DNA of 64,000 nt from Arthrobacter luteolus NBRC 107841 (GCF_001552075.1 NZ_BCQM01000001.1:744001-808000); one strand, 5' to 3'. Positions 27,205 through 36,533 are shown, numbered from the stretch's first letter. Translations and numbers: made by a program. The notes: generated by a model not told the origin, from the sequence alone.

Positions 27205-28763
27205 GCCGCACCTCCCTGCGCCCGGCCGTGGACCGGCAGCAGTTCCTCCACCCGGCCCCCGGCGACCCGGAGCGTCCGGCCGCCAAGGGCAGCGGTGAAA
27301 TCGCTGTCGTGGGTCACCGAAACCACGGTGCAGCCGTGCGCATCGCGCTGCTCGGCCAGCAGTGAGACCAGTTCCCGCCAGGTGTTGGCGTCCTGCCCGA
27401 AGGTGGGTTCGTCCAGGAGCAGGATGTCCGGGGCGGTCGCGAGCATCGTCGCGACCGACAGCCGGCGTTTCTCCCCGCCGGAGAGGGTGAACGGATTCAC
27501 CGGGAGGAGGGACTGCAGCCGGAGCCGCTCCGCCAGCCGCCCAACAACCGCATCCACTTCGGCCTCGCTGCGTCCGGCCCGCCGCGGCCCGAAGGCCAGC
27601 TCGTCGTGGACCGATCCGGTGAGGAACTGGTGCTCCGGTTCCTGGAACACCGTTCCCATCCGGGTGACCAGCTGGGCGGACTTCCACTTGTACGGGATAT
27701 TGCCGGCTTCCCGGGCCAGCGGAGGTGCTGCGGTGAGTTCGCCGCCGCGCGGCCGCAGGAGCCCACCCAGGGTGAGGGCCAGCGTGGATTTGCCAGCCCC
27801 GTTGGGGCCGGTAATGCCCAGGGCGGTTCCAGCCTGCAGCGTGAGGTCCACGCCTGCCAGCACCGGCTGACCCTTGGCGGTGCGGGCCACATCCAGGCCC
27901 CGTGCCACAAGCAGGTCAGTTCCCGCCGGTTGGTCTGCGGGAACCGACGGTAAACGTGTCCCGGGTGTGCCCGTTCCTGCACCTGTTCCTGCGCCGCCCG
28001 GGCCGGCCCCCGGCAGCCAGACACCCGCCTCGGCCAGCCGGCTGCGGGTAGCAGCCCCGGAAAGCACCTCCTGCGGCGCCCCGTCGGCGAGGACCCCGCC
28101 ACCGGCGTCGAGCACAATCACCCGGTCCACCAGCTCTGCCCACGCCGCGACCCGGTGCTCCACCACAATCAGCGTGGCTCCGGTGCGGTCCAGGACCCGG
28201 GCGACGGCGTCCCGGATTTCCAGCACACCGCCGGGATCCAGGTTGGCGGTCGGTTCATCCAGCAGCAGCAGGCCGGGCTGCATGGCCAGGATGGAGGCCA
28301 GGGCGAGGCGCTGCTTCTGCCCTCCGGAGAGCGCCGCCGTGGAGTGGTTCAGCGGAACTGCCAGCCCCACGTCGTCGAGCGCTGCATGCACCCGCTCCCA
28401 GATCTCACCGCGGGGAATGCCAAGGTTCTCCGCCCCAAACGCAACCTCGTCCCCGACCCGCGAGAGCACAATCTGGGTGTCCGGATCCTGGAGCAGCAGT
28501 CCGGCGCGGCCACGCGCTGCCTGCGGGTGGACGCCGTCGAGCGTCAGTGAACCCGTTTCGGTTCCGCCCGTGTCCTCGCCGAGGACCCCGGCGAGGGCGT
28601 GGAGCAGGGTTGACTTGCCGGCGCCCGACGCGCCGAGGAGCAGGACCCGCTCGCCGGGACGGATCTCAAAATCTGCCCCGGCCACAGCGGGCCTTTTGCG
28701 CCCGGCGTGCCGCCAGCCCCAGTTCCGGGCGCTGACCGCCACGGGAGAAGTACGTTGCTGCAT
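27201..28763 (-). CDS. ykoD: ECF transporter fused double ATPase (EcfA1A2, YkoD-like)
   Basis: A 520-residue protein with two ABC ATPase domains in tandem. The first has Walker A GASGAGKST, signature LSGGQKQRLALAS and LLLDEPTANLD. The second has GPNGAGKST, LSGGEKRRLSVAT and LLLDEPTFGQD. The linker (about residues 240-285) is Gly/Thr/Pro-rich. One polypeptide therefore supplies both ATPases of an energy-coupling-factor transporter. It starts four bases after ykoE. Confidence 0.92.
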   Translation of the reverse strand: MQQRTSPVAVSARNWGWRHAGRKRPAVAGADFEIRPGERVLLLGASGAGKSTLLHALAGVLGEDTGGTETGSLTLDGVHPQAARGRAGLLLQDPDTQIVLSRVGDEVAFGAENLGIPRGEIWERVHAALDDVGLAVPLNHSTAALSGGQKQRLALASILAMQPGLLLLDEPTANLDPGGVLEIRDAVARVLDRTGATLIVVEHRVAAWAELVDRVIVLDAGGGVLADGAPQEVLSGAATRSRLAEAGVWLPGAGPGGAGTGAGTGTPGTRLPSVPADQPAGTDLLVARGLDVARTAKGQPVLAGVDLTLQAGTALGITGPNGAGKSTLALTLGGLLRPRGGELTAAPPLAREAGNIPYKWKSAQLVTRMGTVFQEPEHQFLTGSVHDELAFGPRRAGRSEAEVDAVVGRLAERLRLQSLLPVNPFTLSGGEKRRLSVATMLATAPDILLLDEPTFGQDANTWRELVSLLAEQRDAHGCTVVSVTHDSDFTAALGGRTLRVAGGRVEELLPVHGRAQGGAA

Positions 28764-28767
28764 GGTT

Positions 28768-29373
28768 CTATACGTCCGCCGTGCGGCCTGCCGCGAAGGA
28801 GGACAGCACTCCGGTGCGGGCCAGGGCCCGGACCGCGAGCCAGGACAGCAGGCCCGCCAGCACCAGGCCGGAGACCGCTGCGAAACCGGTGTAGAGCGCC
28901 TGCCATTGGAAGGCCCATTCCGGCTTGTACAGGATCGATTCGCTGACCCCCAGGAAGAGGCCGGACCCAAGGCCCGCCAGAAGCGCTACGGGCAGCGTGA
29001 ACTTCCGGTAGAGGAAGAGCAGGAAAACCAGTTCCGCGCCGAGGCCCTGGATGGCGCCGGAGAGCAGGACGGAGAGGCCGAACTGGGTCCCCAGAACGCC
29101 CGAGACAGCGGCGGCCAGGACTTCGCAGTAGATGGCGGCGCCGGGCTTGCGGATGATCAGCCCGCCCAGGACACCCGCGATCAGCCAGCCGCCGGTGTAG
29201 AGACCGCCGATCGGCGGGAAGGCCAGAACCAGGGCTTCGACGCCGCCATAGGCCAGCGACCAGGCCCAGAAAACGACGCCGACGGCCACCGCGAGTACCG
29301 AAGCGACCACGATGTCCACCACCCGCCAGGAATAGCGTCCGCGCGCAGGTGCCCGTTGAAGAGTGTGTTCCAT
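28768..29373 (-). CDS. ykoE: ECF transporter substrate-binding component, YkoE family (thiamine/HMP)
   Basis: A 201-residue membrane S-component with six hydrophobic segments, including GVVFWAWSLAYGGVEALVLA, PPIGGLYTGGW and FGLSVLLSGAIQGLGAELVF. YkoE-family proteins bind thiamine or its hydroxymethylpyrimidine moiety. That fits the TPP riboswitch directly upstream. An AGGAGG ribosome site eight bases before the ATG lies inside a hairpin (29382-29399), so translation should be shut off when TPP is plentiful. Confidence 0.92.
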   Translation of the reverse strand: MEHTLQRAPARGRYSWRVVDIVVASVLAVAVGVVFWAWSLAYGGVEALVLAFPPIGGLYTGGWLIAGVLGGLIIRKPGAAIYCEVLAAAVSGVLGTQFGLSVLLSGAIQGLGAELVFLLFLYRKFTLPVALLAGLGSGLFLGVSESILYKPEWAFQWQALYTGFAAVSGLVLAGLLSWLAVRALARTGVLSSFAAGRTADV

Positions 29374-29381
29374 AAAAGTGT

Positions 29382-29399
29382 CCTCCTGTATTCAGGAGG
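29382..29399 (-). promoter_or_regulatory. Shine-Dalgarno-sequestering hairpin of the ykoE leader
   Basis: On the minus strand CCTCCTG-AATA-CAGGAGG forms a 7-bp stem that contains the AGGAGG ribosome site of ykoE. This is a likely off-state structure of the upstream riboswitch. Confidence 0.72.
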
Positions 29400-29443
29400 G
29401 GAGGGAAACCCCCGCTGTCTGCGGCGGTGCACCCCTGAGATCT

Positions 29444-29567
29444 CGACTCCCTTCGCCGGTACTAACCGGAGCAGGTTCGAGGGTCTGCGGCTTGGTCCGC
29501 ACTCTCAGCGCCCGAATTCCCCGGCCCGGTTTTACCCGGTTCGGCGGAAAGCGGCGCTCCCCTGTCG
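29444..29567 (-). promoter_or_regulatory. TPP riboswitch aptamer
   Basis: On the minus strand the thi-box signatures are present: GGGAGCGCC on the 5' side, GCGCTGAGAGTGCGGACC in the middle, and ACCCTCGAACCTG, CCGGTTAGTACCGG and CGAAGGGAGTCG on the 3' side. Closing P1 bases CGAC/GTCG define the ends. The P3 stem is enlarged with a GC-rich insert (ACCGGG...CCGGGG). It precedes ykoEDC. Confidence 0.93.
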
Positions 29568-29677
29568 TATGTATGCGAGGTCCACTGTACACGCAGTCCG
29601 CCCGGGTTTCGGGTTGTTTTTGGTTGGCTGCGGGTAGCGTAGGAATCGATAGCACCGAACAACGCCAAGGAGCGCAT

Positions 29678-29941
29678 ATGAACCTGATCCTGAAACTGCT
29701 GGGAACCGGCGTGAGCATCGGCGCAGGCCTGGCCTCCGCCAAGATCCTGGACTTCATCTGGACCAAGGCCACGGGCAACGAACCACCCAAGGACAAGGAC
29801 GGTGCACTCGATGCGAGCCTGCGCTCCGCTGTCATCTTCGCCCTGGTTTCCGGAGCCGTCAGCCAGGCGATCCGGGTCCTGACCAACCGCGGCACCCAGC
29901 GGGCAATTGCCCGCTACAACCGCACGCCCGAGGTCGTCTAA
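29678..29941 (+). CDS. DUF4235 family small membrane protein
   Basis: An 87-residue protein with an N-terminal hydrophobic segment (LLGTGVSIGAGLASAKIL), a charged loop (NEPPKDKDG) and a second hydrophobic stretch (SAVIFALVSGAVSQAIRVL). This matches the actinobacterial DUF4235 family, whose function is unknown. An AAGGAG site precedes the ATG. Nothing nearby suggests a role. Confidence 0.82.
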   Translation: MNLILKLLGTGVSIGAGLASAKILDFIWTKATGNEPPKDKDGALDASLRSAVIFALVSGAVSQAIRVLTNRGTQRAIARYNRTPEVV

Positions 29942-30055
29942 GCAGCTGGGACACGTTTCCCGGCGGCACTTTTCCCGGCGGCACCAGCCTGCCGGGAACG
30001 GAGCTGCCGGAAACGGCTCTTGGGTCAGCTCCCGTGAAACACCCTGGCGGCAGTG

Positions 30056-30586
30056 CTAGCCCTCGCGGCTGCGGCCGGGCGGCCGGGTACGGCCCTCGGT
30101 TTCGGCGCGGGAACGTTCCATCGCTTCCTCGTCGAGCTCGCCCGTGTAGTGGGTGCCGTCAGGTTCCTGCCCGGGATCGTCGTCGACCTTGGGATCGGTG
30201 GAATCCCCCTCGTCCTCCTCAGCGGCCTCAAACATCAGCCGCTGGGCACGTTCCACCACATCATCAAGCTCATCGATGGTGAGCAGCTCGGGGCGCAGGT
30301 GCTTGGTCCGGTAACCCGCACGGCCCACCATGTGCGCCGAGACCGGGGCGGTAAGCAGCTGGAAGATCCAGCAGACTGCCAGGACCGGCAGGAGCACCCA
30401 GCTGCGGAACTCCACGGCCATGGCCATCAGGAACAGCAGCAGGCCCAGAACCTGGGGTTTGGACGCCGCGTGCATCCGGCTCATGAGGTCCGGGAAGCGC
30501 ATCAGGCCGATTGCGGCGGCCAGGGACATCAGGGCTCCGCCGAGCAGCAGGATCGCGACAATCACGTCGATCACGGTTTCACTCAC
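30056..30586 (-). CDS. mrpG: Mrp antiporter subunit G
   Basis: A 176-residue subunit. Three membrane segments (VIVAILLLGGALMSLAAAIGL, LGLLLFLMAMAVEF and VLLPVLAVCWIFQLL) and the G-subunit signature MRFPDLMSRMHAASKPQ are present. The C-terminal 70 residues are acidic and Arg-rich, longer than in most MrpG proteins. It is the last gene of the six-subunit operon and starts two bases after mrpF. Confidence 0.88.
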   Translation of the reverse strand: MSETVIDVIVAILLLGGALMSLAAAIGLMRFPDLMSRMHAASKPQVLGLLLFLMAMAVEFRSWVLLPVLAVCWIFQLLTAPVSAHMVGRAGYRTKHLRPELLTIDELDDVVERAQRLMFEAAEEDEGDSTDPKVDDDPGQEPDGTHYTGELDEEAMERSRAETEGRTRPPGRSREG

Positions 30587-30588
30587 GG

Positions 30589-30846
30589 CTACCTCCTGTC
30601 CGTCACGAAGCGGGCTACGGTTACCGAGCCGATGAAGCCGATCAGGGAGATCGCAATCAGAAGGGCCAGATAGTCCAGGTTCCGGTAAATGACCATCTCA
30701 ATCACCAGGGCGCCGCCCAGGATTGCCAGCAGCACATCCGCTGCCAGCACGCGGTCCAGAATGGAGGGTCCGCGGACAATCCGGAAAATGGCGCCGGCGG
30801 CAGCGGTGGCGAGCATGATGGCCGCTATAACGATCACGATTGTCAT
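30589..30846 (-). CDS. mrpF: Mrp antiporter subunit F
   Basis: An 85-residue membrane subunit with three hydrophobic helices and the typical FRIVRGPSILDRVLAADV segment near the end of helix one. It overlaps mrpE by four bases. It is part of the Na+(Li+)/H+ antiporter complex. Confidence 0.9.
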   Translation of the reverse strand: MTIVIVIAAIMLATAAAGAIFRIVRGPSILDRVLAADVLLAILGGALVIEMVIYRNLDYLALLIAISLIGFIGSVTVARFVTDRR

Positions 30847-31442
30847 CGGCTGACCTCCCCGTTCCGCAGTTCCTTGAGGTCTTTTTGCTCGGCACGCACC
30901 AGCGCGAGGTCCTCCTTGGTTCCCATGGCCCGGATCAGCCAGGACTCAGTTGCCCGGACGTCGTCGCGGACCCTTTCTGCCGCCTCCTGCGTGTCCACGC
31001 CCAGGCAGTGAAGGTAGAGCGTGGAGGTGGACCGGTCCACCTCCACCACCAGGGAGCCGGGGATGAGGGACAGCGAGTGGCCCGTGGCTGTCACCAGCAG
31101 GTCCGAATGGCTGCGCAGCTTGACGGCCACCACGGCGTTCCTGATGTTGGGCCCGTGGGCTATGGCCAGCCACAGCACCTGGAACGAGGCAACCACCAGC
31201 TTGTAGAGGAACCGGACGCCAAAGCCGAGTGCATAAATGATGTTGAACCGTCCGCTGAGGTCAACCGGCGGCAGGTAGAAGATATTGGTGACCACGAACG
31301 CGATGATCGCTCCGAAGACCAGGTTGCCCAGGCTGAAGTCCTGCCACAGGGCCCCCCAGAGCAGGACCAGCCAGATGATCAGCGGCAGTTCCTTCAGCAG
31401 CGGAATCCGCGGGTGCTTGCGCATGCGGGGTTTTTTGGTCAT
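30843..31442 (-). CDS. mrpE: Mrp antiporter subunit E
   Basis: A 199-residue subunit with two N-terminal membrane helices (LIIWLVLLWGALWQ and NLVFGAIIAFVVTNIFYLP) and a cytoplasmic domain containing SLSLIPGSLVVEVDRSTSTLYLHCLG, the hallmark of MrpE. It is coupled by four-base overlaps to mrpD and mrpF. Confidence 0.9.
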   Translation of the reverse strand: MTKKPRMRKHPRIPLLKELPLIIWLVLLWGALWQDFSLGNLVFGAIIAFVVTNIFYLPPVDLSGRFNIIYALGFGVRFLYKLVVASFQVLWLAIAHGPNIRNAVVAVKLRSHSDLLVTATGHSLSLIPGSLVVEVDRSTSTLYLHCLGVDTQEAAERVRDDVRATESWLIRAMGTKEDLALVRAEQKDLKELRNGEVSR

Positions 31443-33049
31443 TCGACGTTCCCTTCACCGAAGACGGCTTCGATGTACGGAGTCCGGTCCAGCAGGTCCT
31501 GGGCGGCCCTGTCGCTGAGCGAGAAGAGCGGCCCGGCGAGCACCGTCAGCGCCACGCCCAGGGCCACCAGCCCCACCGTCGGATAGACCATGGAACGCGG
31601 CAGCAGGTTGACCGTGGAACGGCCGGCAAAGCGCCCGCTCTGGTGTTCACGGACGTTGCCGGAGTCCCGGACCGCGCTGCCGTCGGTGGTGGTGGCCAGC
31701 AGGATCGGGTCCGGGTGGACTGCGTCTTCCGGCGTGCGCCAGAAAGCGCGGTTCCAGACGCGGGCCATCACCAGCAGGGTCAGGAGCGAGGTGAGCACGC
31801 TGGCCGCGACCAGGACATAGGCCAGCGGGCTTCCGAGCTCGACGCCGGCCTGCATCAGCCCCAGTTTGCCCAGGAAGCCGGAGAAGGGCGGGATCCCTGC
31901 AAGGTTGATGGCCGGGATGAAGTAGAGCACCGCCAGGAGCGGGGACAGTTTCGCCAATCCGCCGAGCCGGTCCATGTTGGCGGTGCCGCCCCGGCGTTCG
32001 ATCAGGCCGGTCACCAGGAAGAGGCTGGTCTGGACCGTAATGTGGTGCACCACGTAGAAGACCGCGGCACCGATTCCGACCACCGAGGCGACGGCCAGGC
32101 CAAACACCATGTAGCCGATGTGGCTGACCAGGGTGAAGGAGAGCATTCGTTTGATGTCGGTCTGTGCCAGCGCACCCAGGATGCCCACCAGCATGGTCAG
32201 TCCGGCCACGATCATCAGCAGCGTATTGATCCGGTCCCCCGGGAACAGCAGCGTCTCGGTACGCACCATGGCGTACACACCGACCTTGGTCAGCAGGCCC
32301 GCGAACACCGCGGTGACCGGTGCCGGCGCAGTCGGATAGGAGTCGGGCAGCCAGAAGGACAGCGGGAACACGGCAGCCTTGATGCCAAAGGCCACCAGCA
32401 GCATCAGGTGCAGCATCATCTGCGTGCCGGGGTCCAGCTCCCCCAGTTTCGTGGCCAGGTCCGCCATGTTCACCGTGCCGGTGGCTGCGTAGATCATGGC
32501 GATCGCGATCAGGAACAGCAGGGAGGAAATGACACTGACGACGACGTAGGTCACGCCGGCACGGATGCGCGGGGTCGTGCCGCCCAGGGTCATCAGCACA
32601 TAGCTGGCGGTGAGCAGGATTTCGAAGCCGACGTACAGATTGAACAGGTCCCCGGCCAGGAATGCGTTGGACACACCGGCCACCAGGATCAGGTACGTCG
32701 GGTGGAAGATCGAGATGGGCCCGTCTTCATCGCCGTCGGCCATGCCCTGGCCGGCGGCGTAGATCAGCACCGAGAGGCTGATGGCCGTGGAAACCACCAG
32801 CATCAGGGCGGAGAACTGGTCCACCACCATGGTGATCCCGAAGGGCGGCAGCCAGCCGCCGATGTTCACGGCCTGTGCGCCGGTCTCCCAGACGGCCGCC
32901 AGCAGATAGCACTCGAGCAGCAGGGTCAGGGCCAGCACACTGATGCTGACGATCCGCTGTGACCGCTGATGCCGGATCAGGACGAATGCCAGGGCCGCGC
33001 CAAAGAAGGGAAGGACGACGGCGAGCGGGGCAAAACTGGAAGCGTTCAT
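31439..33049 (-). CDS. mrpD: Mrp antiporter subunit D (complex I NuoN/L-like)
   Basis: A 536-residue polytopic membrane protein homologous to complex I antiporter-like subunits. It has about 14 hydrophobic segments with the conserved proton-pathway region GIKAAVFPLSFWLPDSYPTAPAPVTAVFAGLLTKVGVYA (32276-32392). The C-terminal 80 residues carry a polar insert (ATTTDGSAVRDSGNVREHQSGR). It overlaps both neighbours by four bases. Confidence 0.92.
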   Translation of the reverse strand: MNASSFAPLAVVLPFFGAALAFVLIRHQRSQRIVSISVLALTLLLECYLLAAVWETGAQAVNIGGWLPPFGITMVVDQFSALMLVVSTAISLSVLIYAAGQGMADGDEDGPISIFHPTYLILVAGVSNAFLAGDLFNLYVGFEILLTASYVLMTLGGTTPRIRAGVTYVVVSVISSLLFLIAIAMIYAATGTVNMADLATKLGELDPGTQMMLHLMLLVAFGIKAAVFPLSFWLPDSYPTAPAPVTAVFAGLLTKVGVYAMVRTETLLFPGDRINTLLMIVAGLTMLVGILGALAQTDIKRMLSFTLVSHIGYMVFGLAVASVVGIGAAVFYVVHHITVQTSLFLVTGLIERRGGTANMDRLGGLAKLSPLLAVLYFIPAINLAGIPPFSGFLGKLGLMQAGVELGSPLAYVLVAASVLTSLLTLLVMARVWNRAFWRTPEDAVHPDPILLATTTDGSAVRDSGNVREHQSGRFAGRSTVNLLPRSMVYPTVGLVALGVALTVLAGPLFSLSDRAAQDLLDRTPYIEAVFGEGNVE

Positions 33050-33534
33050 CGTTTTGCCTCTCCTGTCGTTTCGGTGCCCGGTCCGCGCTGCGAGCCGGGA
33101 GCTTCTTCGGCTTCCTCAGCCGGGGTGAACTCTGTCGTGTCCTCGGGAACATCGGCGTCGTCTTCGGCGTCGTAGCTGCTCTGGCTGGCCACGCGGCGGT
33201 CTTCGATGTCGTCCTGCACCTCGTCCTGGCGTCCGAGGACCCAGGAGCGGTAGATGATTCCGAGCATAAAAGCGGTCACGGAGAAGGAAATGACGATGGA
33301 GGTGAGGATGAACGCCTGCGGCAGCGGATCGTTGTAGTCCTCCGGCGGAATGTCCGCGCCGAACAGCGGGGCCAGTCCCGCGTACCCACCGGTGGTGAGC
33401 AGCAGGATGTTCGTGGCGTTGGTCATCATGGTCAGCCCGAGCACCACCCGGGTCAGGCTGCGTTCAAGCAGCAGGTAGATTCCGGCGGCGAACAGTGCCC
33501 CCATAATCAGCAGCAGCGTGATGTTGACGCTCAT
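33046..33534 (-). CDS. mrpC: Mrp antiporter subunit C (NuoK-like)
   Basis: A 162-residue subunit. Three helices match NuoK/MrpC (ITLLLIMGALFAAGIYLLLERSL, TRVVLGLTMMTNATNILLLTTGG and AFILTSIVISFSVTAFMLGI), with the conserved DPLPQAFILTSIV. A long acidic C-terminal tail follows (about residues 115-162). It is coupled to mrpA and mrpD by four-base overlaps. Confidence 0.92.
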   Translation of the reverse strand: MSVNITLLLIMGALFAAGIYLLLERSLTRVVLGLTMMTNATNILLLTTGGYAGLAPLFGADIPPEDYNDPLPQAFILTSIVISFSVTAFMLGIIYRSWVLGRQDEVQDDIEDRRVASQSSYDAEDDADVPEDTTEFTPAEEAEEAPGSQRGPGTETTGEAKR

Positions 33535-36533
33535 CGGGACACTCCTTCCGCATCCAGCAGTTCCGGTTCAGGTTCGATCAGGTCCTCGTCATCAGAGGGG
33601 CCGCCTTCGCTGCGTTCATCGATCTCCGAGCCGAGGCTGCGGAGCACATCGAGGACCAGTCCAACGACAACCAGGTAAACGCCGATATCGAAAATCGTGG
33701 AGGTGACGAACTTGATATCGCCGAAGACCGGCCAGGTGAAACTGAGGATGGCGGTCTGCAGGATCTGGCCGCCGAAGAACAGCGGCGCTGCAGCCGAGAG
33801 CGCGGCGAGGCCCAGCCCGCCGCCCAGCAGCATTCCCGCACTGACCGGGGTCGCTTCAGCCAGCTCGAACCGGCCGCCGGCCAAGTAGCGGATGGTCAGC
33901 GCCAGGCCTGCCATCAGGCCGCCGGCAAATCCGCCGCCCGGCGCATTGTGCCCGGCAATCAGGAGGTAGATGGAGAAGATGATCACCGAGTGGAAGAGCA
34001 GGCGGGTGATCACTTCGAAAATGATCGACCGCCGTTCAGGTGCCAGCGTCCGCCCCGCGACCAGCCAGGCTTCACGTCCCACCGTGGAGAACTTGCGGGC
34101 CAGGGCCAGGGTGGCGGCTTCCCGGTCAGAGGAGCCGAAGTGTTCACGCCCGCGGTCCACCGAACCGGTGGCAATCTCATCGGCACGGCGCCGCTTGTCG
34201 CCGCGGCCACGGATGAAGATCAGGGAGGCAACGCCGGTGGCGGCCATGGTCAGCACGGAGATTTCGCCAAAGGTGTCCCAGGCGCGGATGTCCACCAGGG
34301 TGACGTTGACGATGTTGAGCCCGCCGCCGCCCTCGTAAGCCAGTTCGGGGTAGGCCAGGGAGATCGGTTCGGCCACCCGGGAGGCCATCGCTGACATCGC
34401 GAACAGCACCATGGCTGCGCCGAAGCTGATGCCCAGCAGGGCCCGCAGCAGCCGCTGGCCGGTGGGCTCGCGCTTCCACAGCCGCGCCGGCAGGGAGCGC
34501 AGCGCCAGCACAAAAGCGACCAGGACGATCGTCTCCACCAGCATCTGCGTCAGGGCCAGGTCCGGTGCACCCTGCAGGGCAAAGATCAAGGCAATGCCGT
34601 AGCCGCTGACGCTGACCATAAGCACGGCGAGGAAACGCTTGTTGGCCCGTGCAGCCCCGAGGGCGCCAATCACCACTGCGGCGCCGATCACGGCCTGCAC
34701 CGGGGAATCGAACCAGTGGAAATTCTCCGGCATCTGGGCGCCGCGGAAGATCACGGCGGCGAGCGGGCTGATAATCGCCATGCTCAGGATCACGAAGAGG
34801 TAGAAGGTCAGCGAACCACGCTGGGTGCGGCCGGTGACCCAGACGGCGGCGTCATCAAGCAGGCCGATGAGCCCGCGGTAGGAGCGTTCTGCGTCCAGCG
34901 GGCTGGCGGTGAGCGCCTGGAGCCGTTCCACCCGTTCGCGCTGCCAGAACAGCAGCAGTCCGGCGGCGATGGTGACGGCGGTCAGCCCAAGGGCCAGGGT
35001 AAATCCGTGCCACAGGGCCAGATGCGTCGCTTCGCCGTCGATCGGGTAAAGATCCGCATAGGGTGTGATGACCGTGTCCAGCGGCCGCGGCCACAGGCCG
35101 AAGAAGATGGTCACCACAGCGAGGATCGCCGGCGGAGCCAGGAACGGCCACGGGACCTGCTTGAATGCGGTGGGCTCGCAGGACTTCTTGGTGGCGAACC
35201 CGCCCCAGAGGAACCGGCAGCTGTACGCGAAGGTCAGGACGGCTCCGGCCACGACGCCAATGAGCAGGATCCAGCCCGTGAGGTTGTTCTGCTGCTCGGC
35301 ATAGTGGACGTAGGTTTCGTAGACCGATTCCTTCGCCACGAAACCGATCAGCGGCGGCAGTCCCGCCATCGAGGCGGCACCGACCGCGGCCACGATGGCC
35401 AGGAGCGGAGCGGAACGTCCCACCCCGGAGAGCTTGCGGATGTCACGGGTACCGGCCTGGTGGTCAATGATGCCAACGACCAGGAACAGGGTGGCTTTGA
35501 AGAATCCGTGCGCGAGCAGCAGCCCGATCCCGGCAACTGCAGCCTCCCGGTTGCCCAGCCCCACCACGAGGGTGAGGAAGCCGAGCTGGCTCACCGTTCC
35601 ATAAGCAAGCATCAGCTTGAGGTCGTGCTGGCGCAGCGCCCGCCAGCCTCCGAGCAGCAGAGTGGCCAGGCCGAGCACCGAGATGACGGCGCTCCAGTAG
35701 GCAGTCTCGGAGAATCCCGGCGCCAGGCGTGCCACCAGGTAAATACCGGCTTTCACCATCGCCGCCGCGTGCAGGTAGGCACTGACGGGAGTGGGCGCGG
35801 CCATCGCGGCGGGCAGCCAGAAGTGGAACGGCAGCAGCGCGGATTTGGAGACCGCGCCGACCAGCATCAGCACGATCGCGATGTCAACGATCACTCCGCT
35901 GGCAACGAGCTCCGGCGCCATCGCCATGATCTCGGAAATCCGGTAGGTGCCTGCGACCGAGCCGAGCATGATCATGCCAACCAGCATCGCCAGTCCGCCG
36001 AAGGTGGTGACGATCAGTGCCTGGAGCGCTGCGCGGCGGGCTGAAAGCCGGTGCGCCGCATAGCCGATCAGCAGGTAGGAAAGGATGGTGGTCAGTTCCC
36101 AGAAGATGAACAGCAGGATCAGGTCATCTGCCGTAACCAGGCCGAACATCGCTGCGGCGAAGGCCAGCAGCTGTGAACCGAACGCGCCCATCTTCGGATC
36201 TTCCGGGCGGAAATAGCGGGCGCAGTAGAACAGGACCAGCGAGCCGACGCCGAGGATCAGGATGGACAGGTCCGCGGACAATGCGTCCATGCGGAAGGCC
36301 AGCTCTACCCGGAGGTCCGGAATCCAGGGGATGACTACGGACGGCGGCGCGTTCGGAGCGCCGGAAGAAAGTGACTGGTCCGCCCCGGTATACGCGGGGA
36401 AGGTGGCCATGAGCCAGATAAACGCCGCTGCCGGAACTGCAGCCAGGATGTAGAAGGCTGACCGGCCAAACCAGCGGAAGAATAACGGCGCTGCTAATGC
36501 CACCGTGAACAAGACGGTGAGCACAACTAGCAC
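33531..36533 (-). CDS. mrpA: Mrp antiporter subunit A fused to subunit B
   Basis: A 1000-residue membrane protein, first gene of the Na+/H+ antiporter operon. The N-terminal 500 residues form a NuoL-like antiporter module (HFWLPAAMAAPTPVSAYLHAAAMVKAGIYL; 35744-35833). A middle region of further helices follows. The last 170 residues (from about RSIIFEVITRLLFHSVIIFSIYLL, including HNAPGGGFAGGLMAGLALTIRYLAGG) are the MrpB domain. Separate mrpA and mrpB genes are replaced by this single one. The start is GTG at 36533 with GGGAGA upstream. The complex exports Na+ and supports pH and salt tolerance. Confidence 0.93.
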   Translation of the reverse strand: MLVVLTVLFTVALAAPLFFRWFGRSAFYILAAVPAAAFIWLMATFPAYTGADQSLSSGAPNAPPSVVIPWIPDLRVELAFRMDALSADLSILILGVGSLVLFYCARYFRPEDPKMGAFGSQLLAFAAAMFGLVTADDLILLFIFWELTTILSYLLIGYAAHRLSARRAALQALIVTTFGGLAMLVGMIMLGSVAGTYRISEIMAMAPELVASGVIVDIAIVLMLVGAVSKSALLPFHFWLPAAMAAPTPVSAYLHAAAMVKAGIYLVARLAPGFSETAYWSAVISVLGLATLLLGGWRALRQHDLKLMLAYGTVSQLGFLTLVVGLGNREAAVAGIGLLLAHGFFKATLFLVVGIIDHQAGTRDIRKLSGVGRSAPLLAIVAAVGAASMAGLPPLIGFVAKESVYETYVHYAEQQNNLTGWILLIGVVAGAVLTFAYSCRFLWGGFATKKSCEPTAFKQVPWPFLAPPAILAVVTIFFGLWPRPLDTVITPYADLYPIDGEATHLALWHGFTLALGLTAVTIAAGLLLFWQRERVERLQALTASPLDAERSYRGLIGLLDDAAVWVTGRTQRGSLTFYLFVILSMAIISPLAAVIFRGAQMPENFHWFDSPVQAVIGAAVVIGALGAARANKRFLAVLMVSVSGYGIALIFALQGAPDLALTQMLVETIVLVAFVLALRSLPARLWKREPTGQRLLRALLGISFGAAMVLFAMSAMASRVAEPISLAYPELAYEGGGGLNIVNVTLVDIRAWDTFGEISVLTMAATGVASLIFIRGRGDKRRRADEIATGSVDRGREHFGSSDREAATLALARKFSTVGREAWLVAGRTLAPERRSIIFEVITRLLFHSVIIFSIYLLIAGHNAPGGGFAGGLMAGLALTIRYLAGGRFELAEATPVSAGMLLGGGLGLAALSAAAPLFFGGQILQTAILSFTWPVFGDIKFVTSTIFDIGVYLVVVGLVLDVLRSLGSEIDERSEGGPSDDEDLIEPEPELLDAEGVSR

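Noticed and set aside
28764-28970. N-terminal extension of the double ATPase
   Set aside because: It overlaps ykoE in another frame; the ATG at 28763 four bases after ykoE gives a normal ABC N-terminus.
29942-30000. TTCCCGGC/GCCGGGAA hairpin as terminator of the DUF4235 gene
   Set aside because: The stem is only 8 bp with an 11-base loop and no T tract on either strand, so I did not list it.
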